From NCBI RefSeq assembly GCF_023566315.1, contig NZ_JAKNSU010000001.1: DNA of 64,000 nucleotides. One strand, 5' to 3'. Below the pieces are notes generated by a model. The model did not search any database and was not told where the DNA came from. It saw only the letters and a program-made list of their open reading frames with translations. The translations under genes were made by a program, and so were the position numbers. The stretch comes from Edwardiiplasma whartonense. GTDB lineage: Bacteria; Bacillota_I; Bacilli_A; Mycoplasmatales; Mycoplasmataceae. Positions 43,322-56,531 of this stretch are shown here, piece by piece (the first letter of the stretch is position 1; every line of letters starts with the position of its first letter).

Positions 43322-45133
43322 CTATTGGAAATCCTTGCGAGAAAATACAAAGATACTAATTCCTAAATTAATCACTAAAAAAAACACTTCTAAACCAATG
43401 TAATAACCTTTATATGTCTCTTTTAACCTAATATTAGGAACTTGTGAATCTGTGCTATTAGCAAAAATCGGATTATAACGATCATAGATAAAGAAAAGGT
43501 TATTTTGGGTTTCAAAAGAAATTGTTGACAAATTACGAATATCAAACCAGAATTTATCTCATTCCTTACCAGCCATCGTAGTTAAAACTAAACTAGTATT
43601 CATAGGAGGGATTAAATTCAAAAATAAATTGTAATTTTTATAATTTTTTAAGTATTTTTGATAACTATCATCAGTAACAACAGCTCAAGTTGTCATCACA
43701 ACATATTTTGATGTCTGATAAATAAAGTAATTTTCTAAAGTCCGTATAAACAGTTCTGAATAAGCTACTTGAGAAAAATCAGCAATCAGCTTTTTATACT
43801 GTAAATCGTTTTTAAAATACAAACTATCATTTCGAGAACCTGAATAATAGTTTGCTAAAAAATAAGCAGTGAAAAGATCTTTATTAATAGTTTGTTTATT
43901 GGTTTGGACATCACCAGTTTTTAAGATATACGCATTATTAGTGATTTGCTCATTAGCATACGTACCAAAAAGATCATATTTTAAATTTCAAAGACTGGTA
44001 TAGACTTGAGCATCATCAATTTTTTTATAATCTTTTCAACTTTGATGATAAAGTTCAAAAAAATCAATTAAATCCTTTAAAATTGCTTTCTTTTCAGAAT
44101 CTTTAGTATTGACATAAATTTCTTTAATTTCATCAAGGCTTTTAAAAGTATTTGAAAAACTTAAAGAAACATCCACCTGATCTCCAGCACTTAAGTTTTT
44201 TAAACCACTAACAAGGCGAATGTTGGCAATCTCTAACTGATAAAGGTTTTCATCAACTGGTGTTTGGTTAATTATCCCTAAATCATCTCAAAATTGTAGA
44301 CGATCTTTAACAGCATTAGGATTATCATAAGTTTCTAAGGTGTAACCTTGATTGACATAAAAATCGTTTAAATATTTACTTAGATGGGGAAATTTAATCT
44401 GTTTTTGATTAACGTTGTTGTTAAATGATAAGGTTTGGTTAATCTCGGTTCCAGAATATTTAACCGAAGAAAAATCATTCTTAAAGGTTAGTCCAACCGA
44501 ATCTAACTGTTGGTTAAAAATTTGTTGGGGAACACTACAAATAAACAGTGCCAAAATTAAAAAAGAAATAATAATTGAAACAATGTGATATTTAAAGACT
44601 AAGGTAATCATGAAAATAAATCCTGTTAAAAAGAAGGCTGAAGCAACCAGAACACCTAAAACAATTAAGAAATACCGTGAAACTTCTCAACTACTTAAAT
44701 TTGTTAAAAATAAAAGCCCATTCCCAAGTAACAAAAGGACAATTAAAACAACCATAATTGAAGCAAAAATCGCAAGAAAAATTTTACTTCTTGATGTTCT
44801 TTGTTGAACAATAAGCGTTAAAGTTTGGTCTTTAATCTTGGTGTTTAAAAAATAAATAGCCAAACGAGAAATTAGAATAACTAAAAAGACTAATTGGAAA
44901 AGCACGAACCAGTTTGACAAAGAAATCTTGTTTGTACTACTGATTACCAATCCTAAAAAAACTGCTGTTAATAGCAAAAACAAAAACGATAAAACAATAA
45001 AAGCTTTATCAAAAATAATTAATTTAAAAAAATAGAAAAATAAGGCCGTAAACGAAATTCTTTTTTCCTTTGTTTTTGTTCTAGTAATTAAATCTTCTTT
45101 CATTTTGTCAATCAGTTTTAACATTTTATTCAT
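43322..45133 (-). CDS. ABC-2-like permease with large extracellular domain
   Basis: 603 residues from the ATG at 45133 (a GTG at 45139 and ATG at 45124 are alternatives; AGAGGGTGAGG lies just before). About six TM segments in the first 200 residues, then an extracellular region of some 330 residues, then one or two TM segments close to the C-terminus. This layout (TM bundle with a big loop before the last helix) fits ABC-2 type export permeases. It lies between the ATPase and a soluble partner in one operon. Substrate unknown; neighbouring lipoprotein suggests a surface role. Confidence 0.75.
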
Positions 45134-45175
45134 CCTCACCCTCTGTTATTGATCTGTTAAATCCTTTTTTTGTTT

Positions 45176-45898
45176 TTAAAAATGTTTTAAAAACACTTCT
45201 TTATAAAATTCATGTGCATAAGTTAAATTAAGATCTAACAATTGTTCTCATGTCGCGTTATTTGAGTTTAACTTTAAAAATTCAATTTCATGAACTAGTT
45301 TAGTTAAATATGCTTTTTGATTAGCGTTAAAACTTTTTAAAGAAAATTGAAAATCAGATTTATAAACAATAGGTAAAGAAATTGAAAAATTATTACGATA
45401 ATCAGCTAAAACAAAGAAATTTAAGATATCAAAGAATTTTTTGTCATAAAACTCTAAATTAAATAAGAAAAAATTTTCTTCGATTCTTTGTTGTTGGTCT
45501 AAAGAAGATTTAGGAAACAATGACTTTAAGTTTAAATACAAGAACCAATCAAAGTTCGTTTCTAAAATTCGATTATAATCAACTGCTGATGTTTTCTTCT
45601 TCGGCAAGTTTGCAGAAATTTTTGAAAAATTGTTTTTCAAAGAATTTTGAAACTGATGTTTTTCAATCAAATCAAGAAAAAAAGAAAGGTGTTCTTTATT
45701 GAATAAAACCTTTTCTGTTTTATCTCTTTTTTTATTAAAATACAAAACTAAAAAGTCATTAATCTGTTTATTAAAAATTGGTGAGGTTTTGTCAATATAA
45801 CCTGTACGAATTTTCTTTAAAACAGAATTGATGAAAAAAACTCCAGGAAAAATGACATGATGATTTATTGTTGTTTTTTTCTCGATGATTGCCCTCAT
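45176..45898 (-). CDS. Uncharacterised protein in ABC cassette
   Basis: 240 residues, rich in Phe, Lys, Asn and Leu, mostly helical; no signal peptide and no clear TM segment, so probably cytoplasmic. Not recognised. AAGGAAC precedes the ATG; the gene lies 43 bases after the lipoprotein stop and 42 before the permease start, on the same strand. Its place between lipoprotein and permease suggests it belongs to the same system. Confidence 0.7.
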
Positions 45899-45941
45899 TT
45901 AAATTGTTCCTTCCCTTAACTTCGCCTCGATTAATCGTTTA

Positions 45942-47912
45942 TTAATTTAATTCTCAAAGCAAGAAATCATCAACACTACTCTTAAGCCCATCTTTCAGTT
46001 TTGTTAACTCAGAAATTGGTTCGCTAGAATCATGCCAAGGTACTGAATCTTCATAAAATCCAAAGGGAAAATAAAAATTCATTCTAGCATTACCAATATT
46101 TTGTTTTCAATCAAAAGTATTTACTCAACCATAACCAGTAACTACATTTGCATAACCAAGTCCAATTTTTCCACTACGTGTTTTTCTAATTACAAGTGAA
46201 TCAAGATTATTTAATAAGGGGTTTTGGACAAATGTATGATATCCTTCAAATTGATAAAAAGGATCCTGATTAATTTCGTCTTCTACTGCAGAAAAAGTAA
46301 AATAATTTGTCTTATAAGAAGATATCCCTAAAGTAATAGCTGATGATTCGGGATTTTGGTTAAATCAATCATTGATTTGAGCGATGGATACTCCTAAGGT
46401 ACCATTTGGAGTATCATTAATTCCTTTCAAGATCAAATCACCTAAAAACGCTTCTTTAAACGAATCTGTTGCCTGAAATAAAACTTCATTAACTTTATCT
46501 AAAGCATTTAACTGAACTGTGTGCGTGTTAACAACTTTTAAAGCATCATAATATGCACCTAAAAAATTAGTTTCTCGATTATTACCATAAGCTAAATTAG
46601 CTTCATAAACTCAAGGAACTGAGATTCTAGGAACCGTAATTGCAGGATAATCTTCAGAAATCTTAATGGTGATATTATCTAAATTGAAATAACCATAGGA
46701 ATAAGCAGTATTTGCTAAAGAATCTATTTGGGTTTGATCAGCACCATTTTGCTTTAAAAAAGTTTTTAATGAATTTCCAAAAGTAGGACTACCAATCGTG
46801 GTAAAGATTTGACGCATATCGCTAACTGCAGTATCTTCATCTAAATATTCACTTTCATCTTTAGTTTTAAAAATCAATTTATTCATAAACTGATTATTTG
46901 TAATATCTGAAACAAACTTACTATTTGTATAAGCATCATCCCCTAAATAAGAACCAATAGTACTAAAAGTGCCAGAATCAGCTAAATCCCCAGATATTTC
47001 CACTGTTGCATCATCACTTTCAAACATTCTTCGAAGAGTTGTTTGGGTATAAGAAAAAATATTGTTATACACTTTACCATTAATTTCGTCTTTATTGTTA
47101 ATCGCATTGACAACAGTATCATCAATATAGCCATAAGCCTTTAACTTTTCATTCGCACCTTTTAATTCTGAATACTTAAACTGCGTTCCTCCCTCAGCAT
47201 TTGGTACTGAAATCAACTTAGTTGGTAATTCATCTTGCACTGTTTGAATAACCTTAACAATTCGGTCATTACTAGTAATTATTGCAGTTAAATATTGTGA
47301 AGAATCAAAACTTTGAGCAGTTTTGCCATCCTCAGCTAAATAATTAAAAAAACGTTTAAAATGAGATTTTACGCTAATGGCAAAATCATTAGAATCACTG
47401 GGATTTTGACTGATATTAATCACAAGATCATCAACTTGATAAGTTCCTAAAACATTACCATCTTTTGGAATCAAATTTTGAAGACTATCATTATTTTTGA
47501 TCTTAGTAGTGATTCCTTGGTTTCAAGAATCATCAGGATATAAACTGTACAAGTCAGTTTGAAATCCCGATAATTCTGGTGAATCTTTTGCAAAAGATAT
47601 TTCTGTTTCACCTCGCTTTAAATATTCTTTTAAAACTTCATAATTAAGAAACTGGTAACCACTTTCATTCTGATCAGGATTTGCCATATCAACTTGCATC
47701 ACCAATTTGCTGGCACTTTTTTGCATAACACTACTAAAAATAGTGTTAATAGTATCTTGATACATCTTTAGTGAATCACTGTAATCACCATTTGTGTTTC
47801 CATCACCTGGACCTGGAATTGGGTCTTTAGATTTGTCAGTACAAGCAATAACACTAGTAACCGCAGTTGTTGTCAACCCAAGAACAGCTAAAAAACTTAA
47901 TAACTTTTTCAT
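45942..47912 (-). CDS. Uncharacterised lipoprotein heading the ABC cassette
   Basis: 656 residues. Signal peptide with lipobox SVIAC gives lipidated Cys24, then a Pro/Gly/Asp-rich linker and a large extracellular domain with aromatic-rich segments toward the C-terminus (GYGWVNTFDW, FYFPFGFYED). RBS AAGGAAG and a TATAAT box lie upstream. No hairpin separates it from the 240-residue gene downstream, so it is likely the first gene of a four-gene unit. It could be a substrate-binding or effector partner of the ABC permease, or an unrelated surface protein sharing a promoter. Confidence 0.78.
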
Positions 47913-47948
47913 CTTTATCTTCCTTCATATTTATACTTATTCAAAGAG

Positions 47949-47954
47949 ATTATA
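47949..47954 (-). promoter_or_regulatory. -10 box of the lipoprotein/ABC cassette
   Basis: TATAAT inside CACATATAATCTC on the minus strand, 37 bases before the lipoprotein ATG. No good -35 box. Confidence 0.45.
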
Positions 47955-48099
47955 TGTGATTTTTTAATAAAAGAGGGAAATTAACTTTAAAAATGCCAAG
48001 ATTCTTAACTCAAAGTTTTAATTCAAAAATTGCAAAAATAAGTCATTATCAATATTAATTAATCAAAGGCTATCACCATTTCCACGAACAATGTTTAAA

Positions 48100-48140
48100 A
48101 AACAACCCATCCTATCTTTATAAAAAAAGGAGGGTTGTTT
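48100..48140 (-). terminator. Rho-independent terminator of the giant permease gene
   Basis: Minus strand AAACAACCCTCC pairs with GGATGGGTTGTTT (one bulge), followed by TTTT. It lies 31 bases beyond the stop at 48171. Confidence 0.8.
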
Positions 48141-48170
48141 GATTATTTTAATTTAAACTTGTTTATCACA

Positions 48171-51100
48171 CTATTCGGCAGTTTCAGTCAAAATCACACT
48201 TGGGCTTTCTCTACGCGCTTTATGAGATGATAATCCTAATGAACCTAAATAAGACATGAGCATCACCACAAAAGAAATAATAATTGGTCATCACGTAATT
48301 CCCACAGGCAGCGCCAATCCACGAGTTCCTAAAATATGCACGCCAATAAAAATGAGTCCTCAACCAATGATCGTGCCCCCAATTCAAGCAATAACACTTA
48401 AAATTGTCACCGTTCCAAAAGTATAGGTAATAATTTGAAAGTTAGAATATCCCAAGGCCTTTAAGAGCACCATAAACCGCATATATTGAGCAATATAAAT
48501 GTCTCCAGTTAGCATAATTAACAACGAAGCAGTAATTATGAGCGCTGCAATCAACAAGGCTCCAATCGCAATCGCTAACATTGACACTTGTTTAATTAAT
48601 GCCTTTGATTCACTTAAAAGTTGCGAATCAGCAATAATTGAAATCTCAGCTCCCGTACTTCCTCCCAACTTAATTGAGAATTGTCCCCATCGGTCAGGAC
48701 GAGTAAATGAAATTTGAGAAGTAAAGTTAATTGGTTCATCAAAGTTTGAAAGCTTTGCGTTATATCACATATGGGGAGCATAATCAAAAGCATCACTAGT
48801 CAGTTTATAACTGGTTGGCAACCAAAGATTTGGTGTTGCATCAGAATCGATAAGTGGTTCTAAGTTAAGTAGGTTATACCGGTTAAAAATAGAAATACTA
48901 TTATCTTTGGCTCGGGTATTAGCAGGAACTAAAGTATCAGGATCAAAGATTTGATAGTTGTACTGGTACGTTCTTGCTGTAGAATAACCTAATAAAGTAT
49001 TTGCAAGATCAGAATCAATCACTACCAACTTATCGTTATAAGACTCAATTTTTCCTACAGTTTGGAAGTTAATTTTAATGGTTTTGTTTGGATAAGTTTG
49101 GGTATCACGCACCATTAATAGGGGTGGACGGGCTCCTGAAGTAACCCAACGATACCAGTAACTTGGTCCAATTAACAGGTTGGTCAATTCCGCACCGTTT
49201 AAAGAATTAGCATAGATTTCTGGATCATAATAACTAATATCATAAGGATTAATCACTAATCACTTTCCGTTTAAAACATCACTATCAAACCCTTGAGCAG
49301 CATAAGCAGCTTTAACTGAAGTAGGTACATTAGTTGCTGCAAAACTATCATCATATCAACTATCATTAGGATTTTCATCCTTGGTTTGAGGTCCGTTTGG
49401 ATACAAGAAATTATCCATATCAGCAATCGCATTTAAAGGAATCATCATTTTTAAGTCTTTAAAAACATAATAAGGACGGATATAGCTTCCAATTGGACGC
49501 ATGGTAGTAGAATTATACTTTCAATCGTTAAATAAATATGATGAAGGGCGTAAAGAACCATCAGTTAAATCGTATTGCACCTTCAAGGTAAACTTGTTGT
49601 TATCTAAACTGTAAGGATCTAAATAGTATTTACCATCAGCAGTAGTTTCATAACGATCACTATTCACATCAGCATAAAACTGCGAATCACTAACTTTAGT
49701 TTTACTAATATCAACATAATCAGTGTCATCATAAACCCAGGCTTGTTTAGGGAGTTCTTTATAACCCTGAGTACTTAAAAAGTTAATCTTTTGAGCATTA
49801 TTAGTTCAATCAGTTAAAGTCTTGGTGTTAGTCAAACCATAAGAAGATGCTGCTTGATTATTAATAACCATTGGTAAAGTCAAAGTGTTAGTAGCCTTAT
49901 TATAAATTTGAACGTTCTTATACTTAATATCTGTGTTTACAACTTTATTGTTTAACACATCATAAACTTGTTGTTTAACCACTTGGGGTAAATAAGCTTT
50001 ATCCTTTGTACTTTGATCAATAACAATTCCGTTTTGAACTTCATCTAAACCAGTTAAAGTAATGCTTTTAGCACTGGCTTGACCATCAACTAGGGTTGTG
50101 TAAGTATCAATTCCTGGAGCATATAAATCATTTTGATAAGAAATTGCGTATTGATCTTGACGAGAAGCTGAGCGTTGCACGTATGCTTTAACATAAGAAG
50201 GAATTGCCTTATAGATAACATTCATCACATCATCTTTTCAAGTTTCTCCCCCAACAGTATCTCCTCGGTCATTACCAGTACCAGTTCCTCCAAGAATCGC
50301 TCCAATAATGTTAGGAATCGAACTAGTTAACCAGTTAGAAAAGTTTTGGGCAAACAAAATCTTATCTGCATCAGTCCAAGTAATGTTTTGTGATGAGTCA
50401 ATACTTTGGTTTATATTACTATATGAATGCAACACCGTACCAAAAAGCTTATCAATCATTCCTACAGAAAATCCTTGACCTGTATCAACATAAAAGTTAT
50501 TTCCAAACAAAGCACTCATAATTGGCAATAACTGGGTACTGTTCTTAATAATATAAGCGTAGGTATTTTGGACGTTAGTCCCATCATAAAGATAAGGAAC
50601 AACGACATTTGAATTAGAAATCGTACTAGAATAATTTTCCACATTATCATAATACCCATAAGTATTCCCACTATTATCTAAGGGTAATTTCCCGTCAATA
50701 TAGTCACTATCTAAATAGTCTTGTCCTTCTCAAAACGAAATCACATTCTTTGATTGAGGAGCATTGGCAGTTAGAGGTACTTGAGTATAAGCATTAGCAT
50801 ATTTAGTTGATTTATAATAGGTATTATTAGTACTAATTGCTACTGAAGGAATTGCTAAACCAAAAGTCATTAACAGTGAAGTGATTAAGACCACGAAGAC
50901 CATTAACCGAATTTGAGTTGATCCAGAACTTGCTAAAGTTAAAGAAAATCTGCTACTGAATTTTGCTTTTTTGTTTCAGCTTTTAAACCAATCTAAGAAG
51001 AAGGAATGACCTCACTTAACTGATGAACCTAAAATCTTAATTACTGGTCGGTTTGTTAACTTGTAGGCTGAAACAAAAGCAATGACTCCAGATAATAACC

Positions 51101-53420
51101 CCAAAGCAGAAATTGCAATCACAATTGAAATTCAATCTCATAAAATTTGGTAAGGTTGAGCACTGAAATAAGTTAAAAACATATTTGCAAAAGGAATTTG
51201 CAACACGATACCACTAATCCAAGCCAAAGGAATAATAACTGCAAGAATGATAATCGAATAGGAAATATAAGAAACTGAAATTTGGGCCGGAGATTCTCCC
51301 AAAGCCTTTAAAATTCCAATTTGTTTTGAGTTTAAATCAATTGTTTTACGAACACAGACCACTAAAGCAATAATTGCAATTAAAGCAATAATTAGTGCGG
51401 CTGTATAAGTAATTGCAGAATAGATTTTAAACACCAACGGTTCAAGGGTTCAAGAATATCTAAAGTTGGAATGGTTAAAATCTTTTAAGATTTCTTCAGT
51501 CTCAACTCCAGCAACTAAGCTTTGCTTTTCTTGATGAACATAATTTTTAACGTTAGCAAAGTCATTTTTTAAATTTTGCTTTTGATCTTGCATGGAAGAA
51601 AGAAATAAAATCTTTCTCTGGTCTTGTTCAAAGGTTGATTCTTGATGTTGATTTCATAAAAAATAGGTGTAATTTTGTGACATCGAATCTTTTGAAGAAG
51701 AATTTGTCTTTGTCCCTTCCATCATTGCTTGCAAAGTTAACTCACTTCCATAAGCAAAAGCAGAAACCTTAGGATTAGGAACTGGATTGAGAAGATCTTG
51801 AGAAGGCACAAAAGAAAAGGCATCAGTCATTAATCCTGCAACACTATAAAGTGCGTCCCCAGCCTTAATCACATTTCCAATGCTAATCTTTTGTTTCCGA
51901 GCAAATTGTTCTGAAATTCCAAGCTCTTGCACTGGTGCAGGAATACGACCATTTAAAACTGTGATATTGTAATTTTCATACGGATTAAGAATAATTCCTC
52001 GGTACTTTACTTGGTGAGTAGCATCAAAAAAAGTTGCTTCTCTACGAATCTTCAAATCAAAACCACTAGCTCTGGCGGTCATTAATTGGTAAGCATAATA
52101 AAGAGTTGAACGAATTGGTAGACCTTGTTCTGGATGATAAAAACCGTCATCTTCTTGAATAACAAAGGCTCTTTTAATTAACGCTTGGGTAAAATTATAA
52201 ACTTGGTGAAAATTATCAAAAACTGTAATTTTATCAAATAGTGACTGTCCACTTGCTGTTAATAATAATCCAGTGAAAAAGTTGAGTGGGTTTAACTCAC
52301 TAAAACTAATCGCAGTAGTATTTCCTCGCTTTGTATAGATAATTGGGTTTAAAATTCCTTTAAAACCAGAGGTATGTAAAGCAGTCGTCAAGTTAGGATT
52401 GGTTGAATCGTTATTCACAAAAACAAAATCATTTAACGGGGTGTTATTCTGGTTAGAAACATAAATATCATAAGCAGGATTATCAGCACCAACAATTCAA
52501 TTATCATTTAACAAACCAGAAGTATTGGTAAGTTTGACACCAAACAAGAAGGCAAAAACATCACTAAAAGTTACTTGTGCTTGTTGAACTGAAGTTAAAG
52601 GAGCTATCAGAAAGATATCAACTGCTTGTTTCATTCAAGTAACAATCTTAATTAATCCCGTTTGAACGCTATTAAAAATCGCAGCGTCATCAACACTTGT
52701 TATTTGGGTGTCAAGTTCAGAATTTCACCCAATAATTTGCTTATTCTCATCATAGGTTAAATAAGCAGAAAACCAGTCTGGATATTGAACAGTATATCTT
52801 CCTACTACTGAATAGAGTAAGGTGTTAACACCCAAATCACCACCCTGACTTAAAGTGGTTAATTCGGTAAACAATTCAATAAATAAAGCTTGATAAACCT
52901 GATATCATCCATCCACATCACTTGTGGTCTCTAATCCATTAATCGTGGGACTTTGATAAAGATTGGCTTGAATAAAAAGGTTTTGAAAAGTTGAACTACT
53001 AGTTAAAAGAGTAAAAAAGTTTTGATGATTAGCATAAACACCACTACTATCAGCAAAAACATAGTTATAAGTGTAAGCTCTATCTTGATTACTAAGCACT
53101 TGTTCACCATTTAAATCAGTTTGATAGTCTTCTAAACTTAAATAATCAGCATTATCTAAAAGGTTACTGACTAAAAAAACATCATCTCCACGATTCGATG
53201 AACCTTTTAGTTGGATATTTCCTTGGAAATCAAATCGAGGAACCTTCTTGACAATCTGGTCATAAGAACTATTCATCCGACGTTGGGTTGAAAGAGAAAC
53301 TGAAAGAATAAAAGTAGCGATAAAACTTAAGATTAAAATAATCAGAAATTGAACTCGGAAATGAAAGACACCTTTGATACCTTGCTTTAGCATCAAAAAG
53401 AAATTCGAAAATTTATCCAT
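48171..53420 (-). CDS. Giant FtsX-like ABC permease
   Basis: 1749 residues in a single frame with many TGA-Trp codons. One N-terminal TM segment (about 17-45), a large extracellular domain of ~600 residues, a three-TM FtsX-type block with ILKALG at about 704, a further TM segment after a cytoplasmic linker, a second extracellular domain of ~750 residues, and a C-terminal FtsX block with LLKALGY at about 1653. This duplicated FtsX design resembles MacB/LolC-type mechanotransmission permeases, though far larger. AGAGG precedes the ATG. No ATPase gene is adjacent, so it must borrow one encoded elsewhere. Divergent from a MOLPALP-like lipoprotein. Substrate unknown; lipoprotein handling is a guess. 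Confidence 0.85.
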
Positions 53421-53484
53421 TATATCCTCTTCTTTTTCATTTCGTTATCTTCAAGTTCTTCTAACCTTATAACTTAACTCATTT

Positions 53485-53490
53485 ATTTTA
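53485..53490 (-). promoter_or_regulatory. Possible -10 box of the giant permease gene
   Basis: Minus strand TGTTAAAAT gives an extended -10 (TGnTAAAAT), with TTATCA 16 bases upstream. A TATAAT a little further up is an alternative. Confidence 0.35.
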
Positions 53491-53557
53491 ACACTTATTA
53501 TAGGAATGATAACTGAAATTTAAGAGAAATGGTATAAACATATAAGTGGTTATTTGC

Positions 53558-53587
53558 TTGGTTTTGTCATTTATTCTATGTTAAAAT
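53558..53587 (+). promoter_or_regulatory. Promoter of the MOLPALP-like lipoprotein gene
   Basis: TTGGTT (53558-53563), an 18-base spacer and extended -10 TGTTAAAAT (TAAAAT at 53582-53587), about 68 bases before the ATG. It resembles the minus-strand box at 53485, so the divergent pair may share control. Confidence 0.55.
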
Positions 53588-53654
53588 ATCAATTAATGAT
53601 TAACTATTAAGTCACCTTGGATAGTAGTTTTAAAAAAGATAGGGAAGAAGCGTA

Positions 53655-56495
53655 ATGAGAAGATTACTGGTTTGTTTAAGTGCTGTCATTTTAACAATTG
53701 CCCCTACCACTACTATTATTAGTTGCTCTTATAAACAAGATCAAAAAAAAGTAGTTCAAAACCAAACAAAAATTTATTCTCAAATTACCGCTGAAGCTCT
53801 AAAATCAGCAGTTCTTTTTGACCAAAACTTTACAATTAATAACCAAAAGAACACTTCAATTGATGTTAACTTCACTTCCAACCACTACAGCGATGCTTTG
53901 ATTAAAGATGTTTTTCCCAAACTAATTAGTGAAAATAGCAACATTGCAATTTCTCCTGATGCTCAAGTAGCTGAACTTTACAAAATGGCTTTTGGATCTA
54001 ATCAAGGTGGATTTAATTATAACTTTACTTACAGTGTTGCTAATGGCAGTTTAACTAATAGTGGAGTAAAAACAAACACAAAACTAAGCACTTATATCGC
54101 TAATCCTAACGATAATGGTATTGTGCAGTCAGCACCAAATAGTGACATTACTAAAACTTTAGGAGCAATTACTGGGGGGTTAAATATTGTTTTAGGAAAT
54201 GACTTTACTAGTGATACAGCAGGTTTAATTAACGGAATCATTAACACGCCTGTGGTTGCCAATATTCTCGAACCTTATCTTCATCCCCAAACTGAACAAC
54301 AAACTAAAATCAGCCAAACCATTAATTTAATTTTAGGTGTTTTAAACAGTGATAAAAATACTCAGGCTATTGATGAAGTTCTCAGTGCTATTACCCAAGA
54401 AAACATCGACTCAAACACAACTACTCAAACTGTTTTAAACCAAGCTACTCAAGACCTTTTTTTGAGTTTGGTTTATTTCCTTGATCACAAACAAATTAAT
54501 GTTGATAAAATGAATGAGCAAAACCTCAGTGCTAGTGAAATCTTTTTTGACCTACTTTTAAAAGTCGATCCTGGAGATGTTTTTTCAACCGATAGTAATG
54601 AAGATGATAGCGCTGATTATCACTTAGAAATTAGTTATGGTGCTAAAATTCTTAACTTTGTGAATGTCTTAACTACTTATCTTGGTGCTTTTGATGAATT
54701 TAAAACCTTTAAGCCAATTAGTTATAACTACTTATTTAGTAGTCACAAAACTAATGGGCAAATCATTGACCAAATTTTAAATCAACCCTATAAAAGCGAT
54801 TCTCGTATGTGATACAAAGAGAAAAATAGTCCAACGCTTTATGCCTTAATTAACCTTCAAAATATCATCAGTGATTTACAACTTTACCTTTCTCCTGATT
54901 CTCAACATGATTATCAAGGGTTAAATACTTTAAAATTCTTTACCATTCTTTTGGGTCGCGGCGCTGTTGAGGGTAATAGTGACCAGTTTTATCAAGCTCC
55001 AATACGAGGTGCTTTAATCGAAAATGGTTTAGCACCAGCAATTAAAAACTGACTTAAAAGCAAAATTCCTGCAGCAATTGAACCTTATCTTGACCAATTT
55101 GGTCTGACAGGAATTTTAGATAAGAGTGATGAGATTATTGCCAATATTTTCAACACCATTATTGATGGGATTTTAACTAACAGCGACTTGACAACCACTT
55201 TTAACGGACCATTAGATGGGGCTGGTTTACTTTTGAATTTAATTCCCCAGTTAACTGGACAAATTGACAACATTATCGCTCAATTACAAAAACTTTTATT
55301 AGATCCATTAGGCATCACGCTTGACCAAGCAACAATTGACAAAATTAAAGCAGCAATCGAAAGTTTTAATCAAATTGTTTTAAAGTTGAAAGCAAGTGTC
55401 GATTATCTCTCTACAAGTGGTCAAGCAAGTTTAAAAAGACCTTGAGATGCTTTGTATAATGGTACTTTCATTGCTGATATTCTTACAAGTTTAAATGGCA
55501 TCATTGATATTGACAACAATACTTTACAAGCAATTAAAAAAATCGGAAACATTAAAAACCTCTTAACCAGTAAACTTTCTAGTTTATTTACCACTTTGAA
55601 CCTCTCAATGCCTGATTTTTTATACAATCTCAACAACCTTTCAATCGCTGATCTAATCGATGGTTTGGCAACTACTTTCAACACCACGAGATATCAAACT
55701 TTAGAAGCCAACAACCAGTACTTTATTAACAGTTTAGACATTAAACAACTACTAACCACACTACTGCCTTCAACCAATTCTGAGAGTCAAGTTTTAAAGG
55801 ATGGCGTACCTGTCAGTGTTTTAGAACTCTTGTTATACACTATTGTTGATGGTGGCAAAGAATTAACTAGCACAGATTTAGCACAAGATTATGCTTTATT
55901 AAAAAAATATCAAGTAACTAGAATTACGCAAACAGGATCAGTTAATGTGCCGATTTTTACCACTAACGGTACTAGTGTCAAACTTAATACAAACTTACTA
56001 AATGCCTTATTAGGATTAGAAACCACTACTCAACCTAATTACTTTTATAAAGAAACCTTGTACTATGCTTTTGCACGATTTTATGGTCATTACTATGATA
56101 ATGCTGATTCAAGTTACAATTCGTGGTTCGAAAATACCAACGGTAATGTTGCTCAAATGCGAGCTTTACCAACAAAAGTACTTGAACTTGCCAAAAATTT
56201 TTCCGCTTTCGCTAACCAATCAATTGATCAATTAATTACTGATCGTTATCAAAAATACTTATTAAGAGGAAACTTTGGTTTGGACCAAGTAAAAAGTACG
56301 AACTTAGACAGTAAAAAAGGTTATGGAACAATGCAAACGCTAACTTATCGTTTAAGTTATAAAAATCCTGATGACCACAAGGTTTATTATTATCAAGTAA
56401 AGTGAACTCGTCCAGCCTTTTTAGATCCAAATTCAGGAGGAACTGGATTAGATGGAATTGGTTGACGATTGGTTGAACTTAATCGTCAAGACTAA
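53655..56495 (+). CDS. MOLPALP-like lipoprotein
   Basis: 946 residues. The signal peptide (MRRLLVCLSAVILTIAPTT) leads to lipobox IISC with Cys24. The long, helix-rich extracellular part, full of Leu/Asn/Thr/Asp, with repeated 'LLxNLxxxIxxL' stretches and a C-terminal section ending VKWTRPAFLDP, resembles the Mollicutes lipoprotein family MOLPALP (established as a family, unknown function). GGGAAG lies eight bases before the ATG. In related genomes such lipoproteins occur beside very large ABC permeases; here the permease is divergent, which supports a joint role. TGA-Trp at 54812, 55051, 55443 and near the C-terminus. Confidence 0.75.
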
Positions 56496-56531
56496 AAAAC
56501 ACCCAATAAGATTATTTCTTGGGTGTTTTTT
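56495..56531. terminator. Bidirectional terminator, lipoprotein/rarA
   Basis: A 13-base stem, AAAAAACACCCAA (56495-56507) pairing with 56519-56531, with T runs on both strands. It sits at the stop of the plus-strand lipoprotein and overlaps the last codons of rarA (stop at 56512). Confidence 0.85.

Noticed and set aside
48171..53420. The many short frames across this region could be read as a cluster of broken genes.
   Set aside because: All fragments lie in one frame and are interrupted only by TGA. With TGA as Trp they join into one permease. The same holds for secDF, valS, the lipoproteins and others, so I call no pseudogenes.
53423..53443. A six-codon frame (MKKKRI) whose stop overlaps the ATG of the giant permease.
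   Set aside because: No ribosome binding site at its start; its codons are mostly the purine-rich SD of the permease gene. Likely chance.
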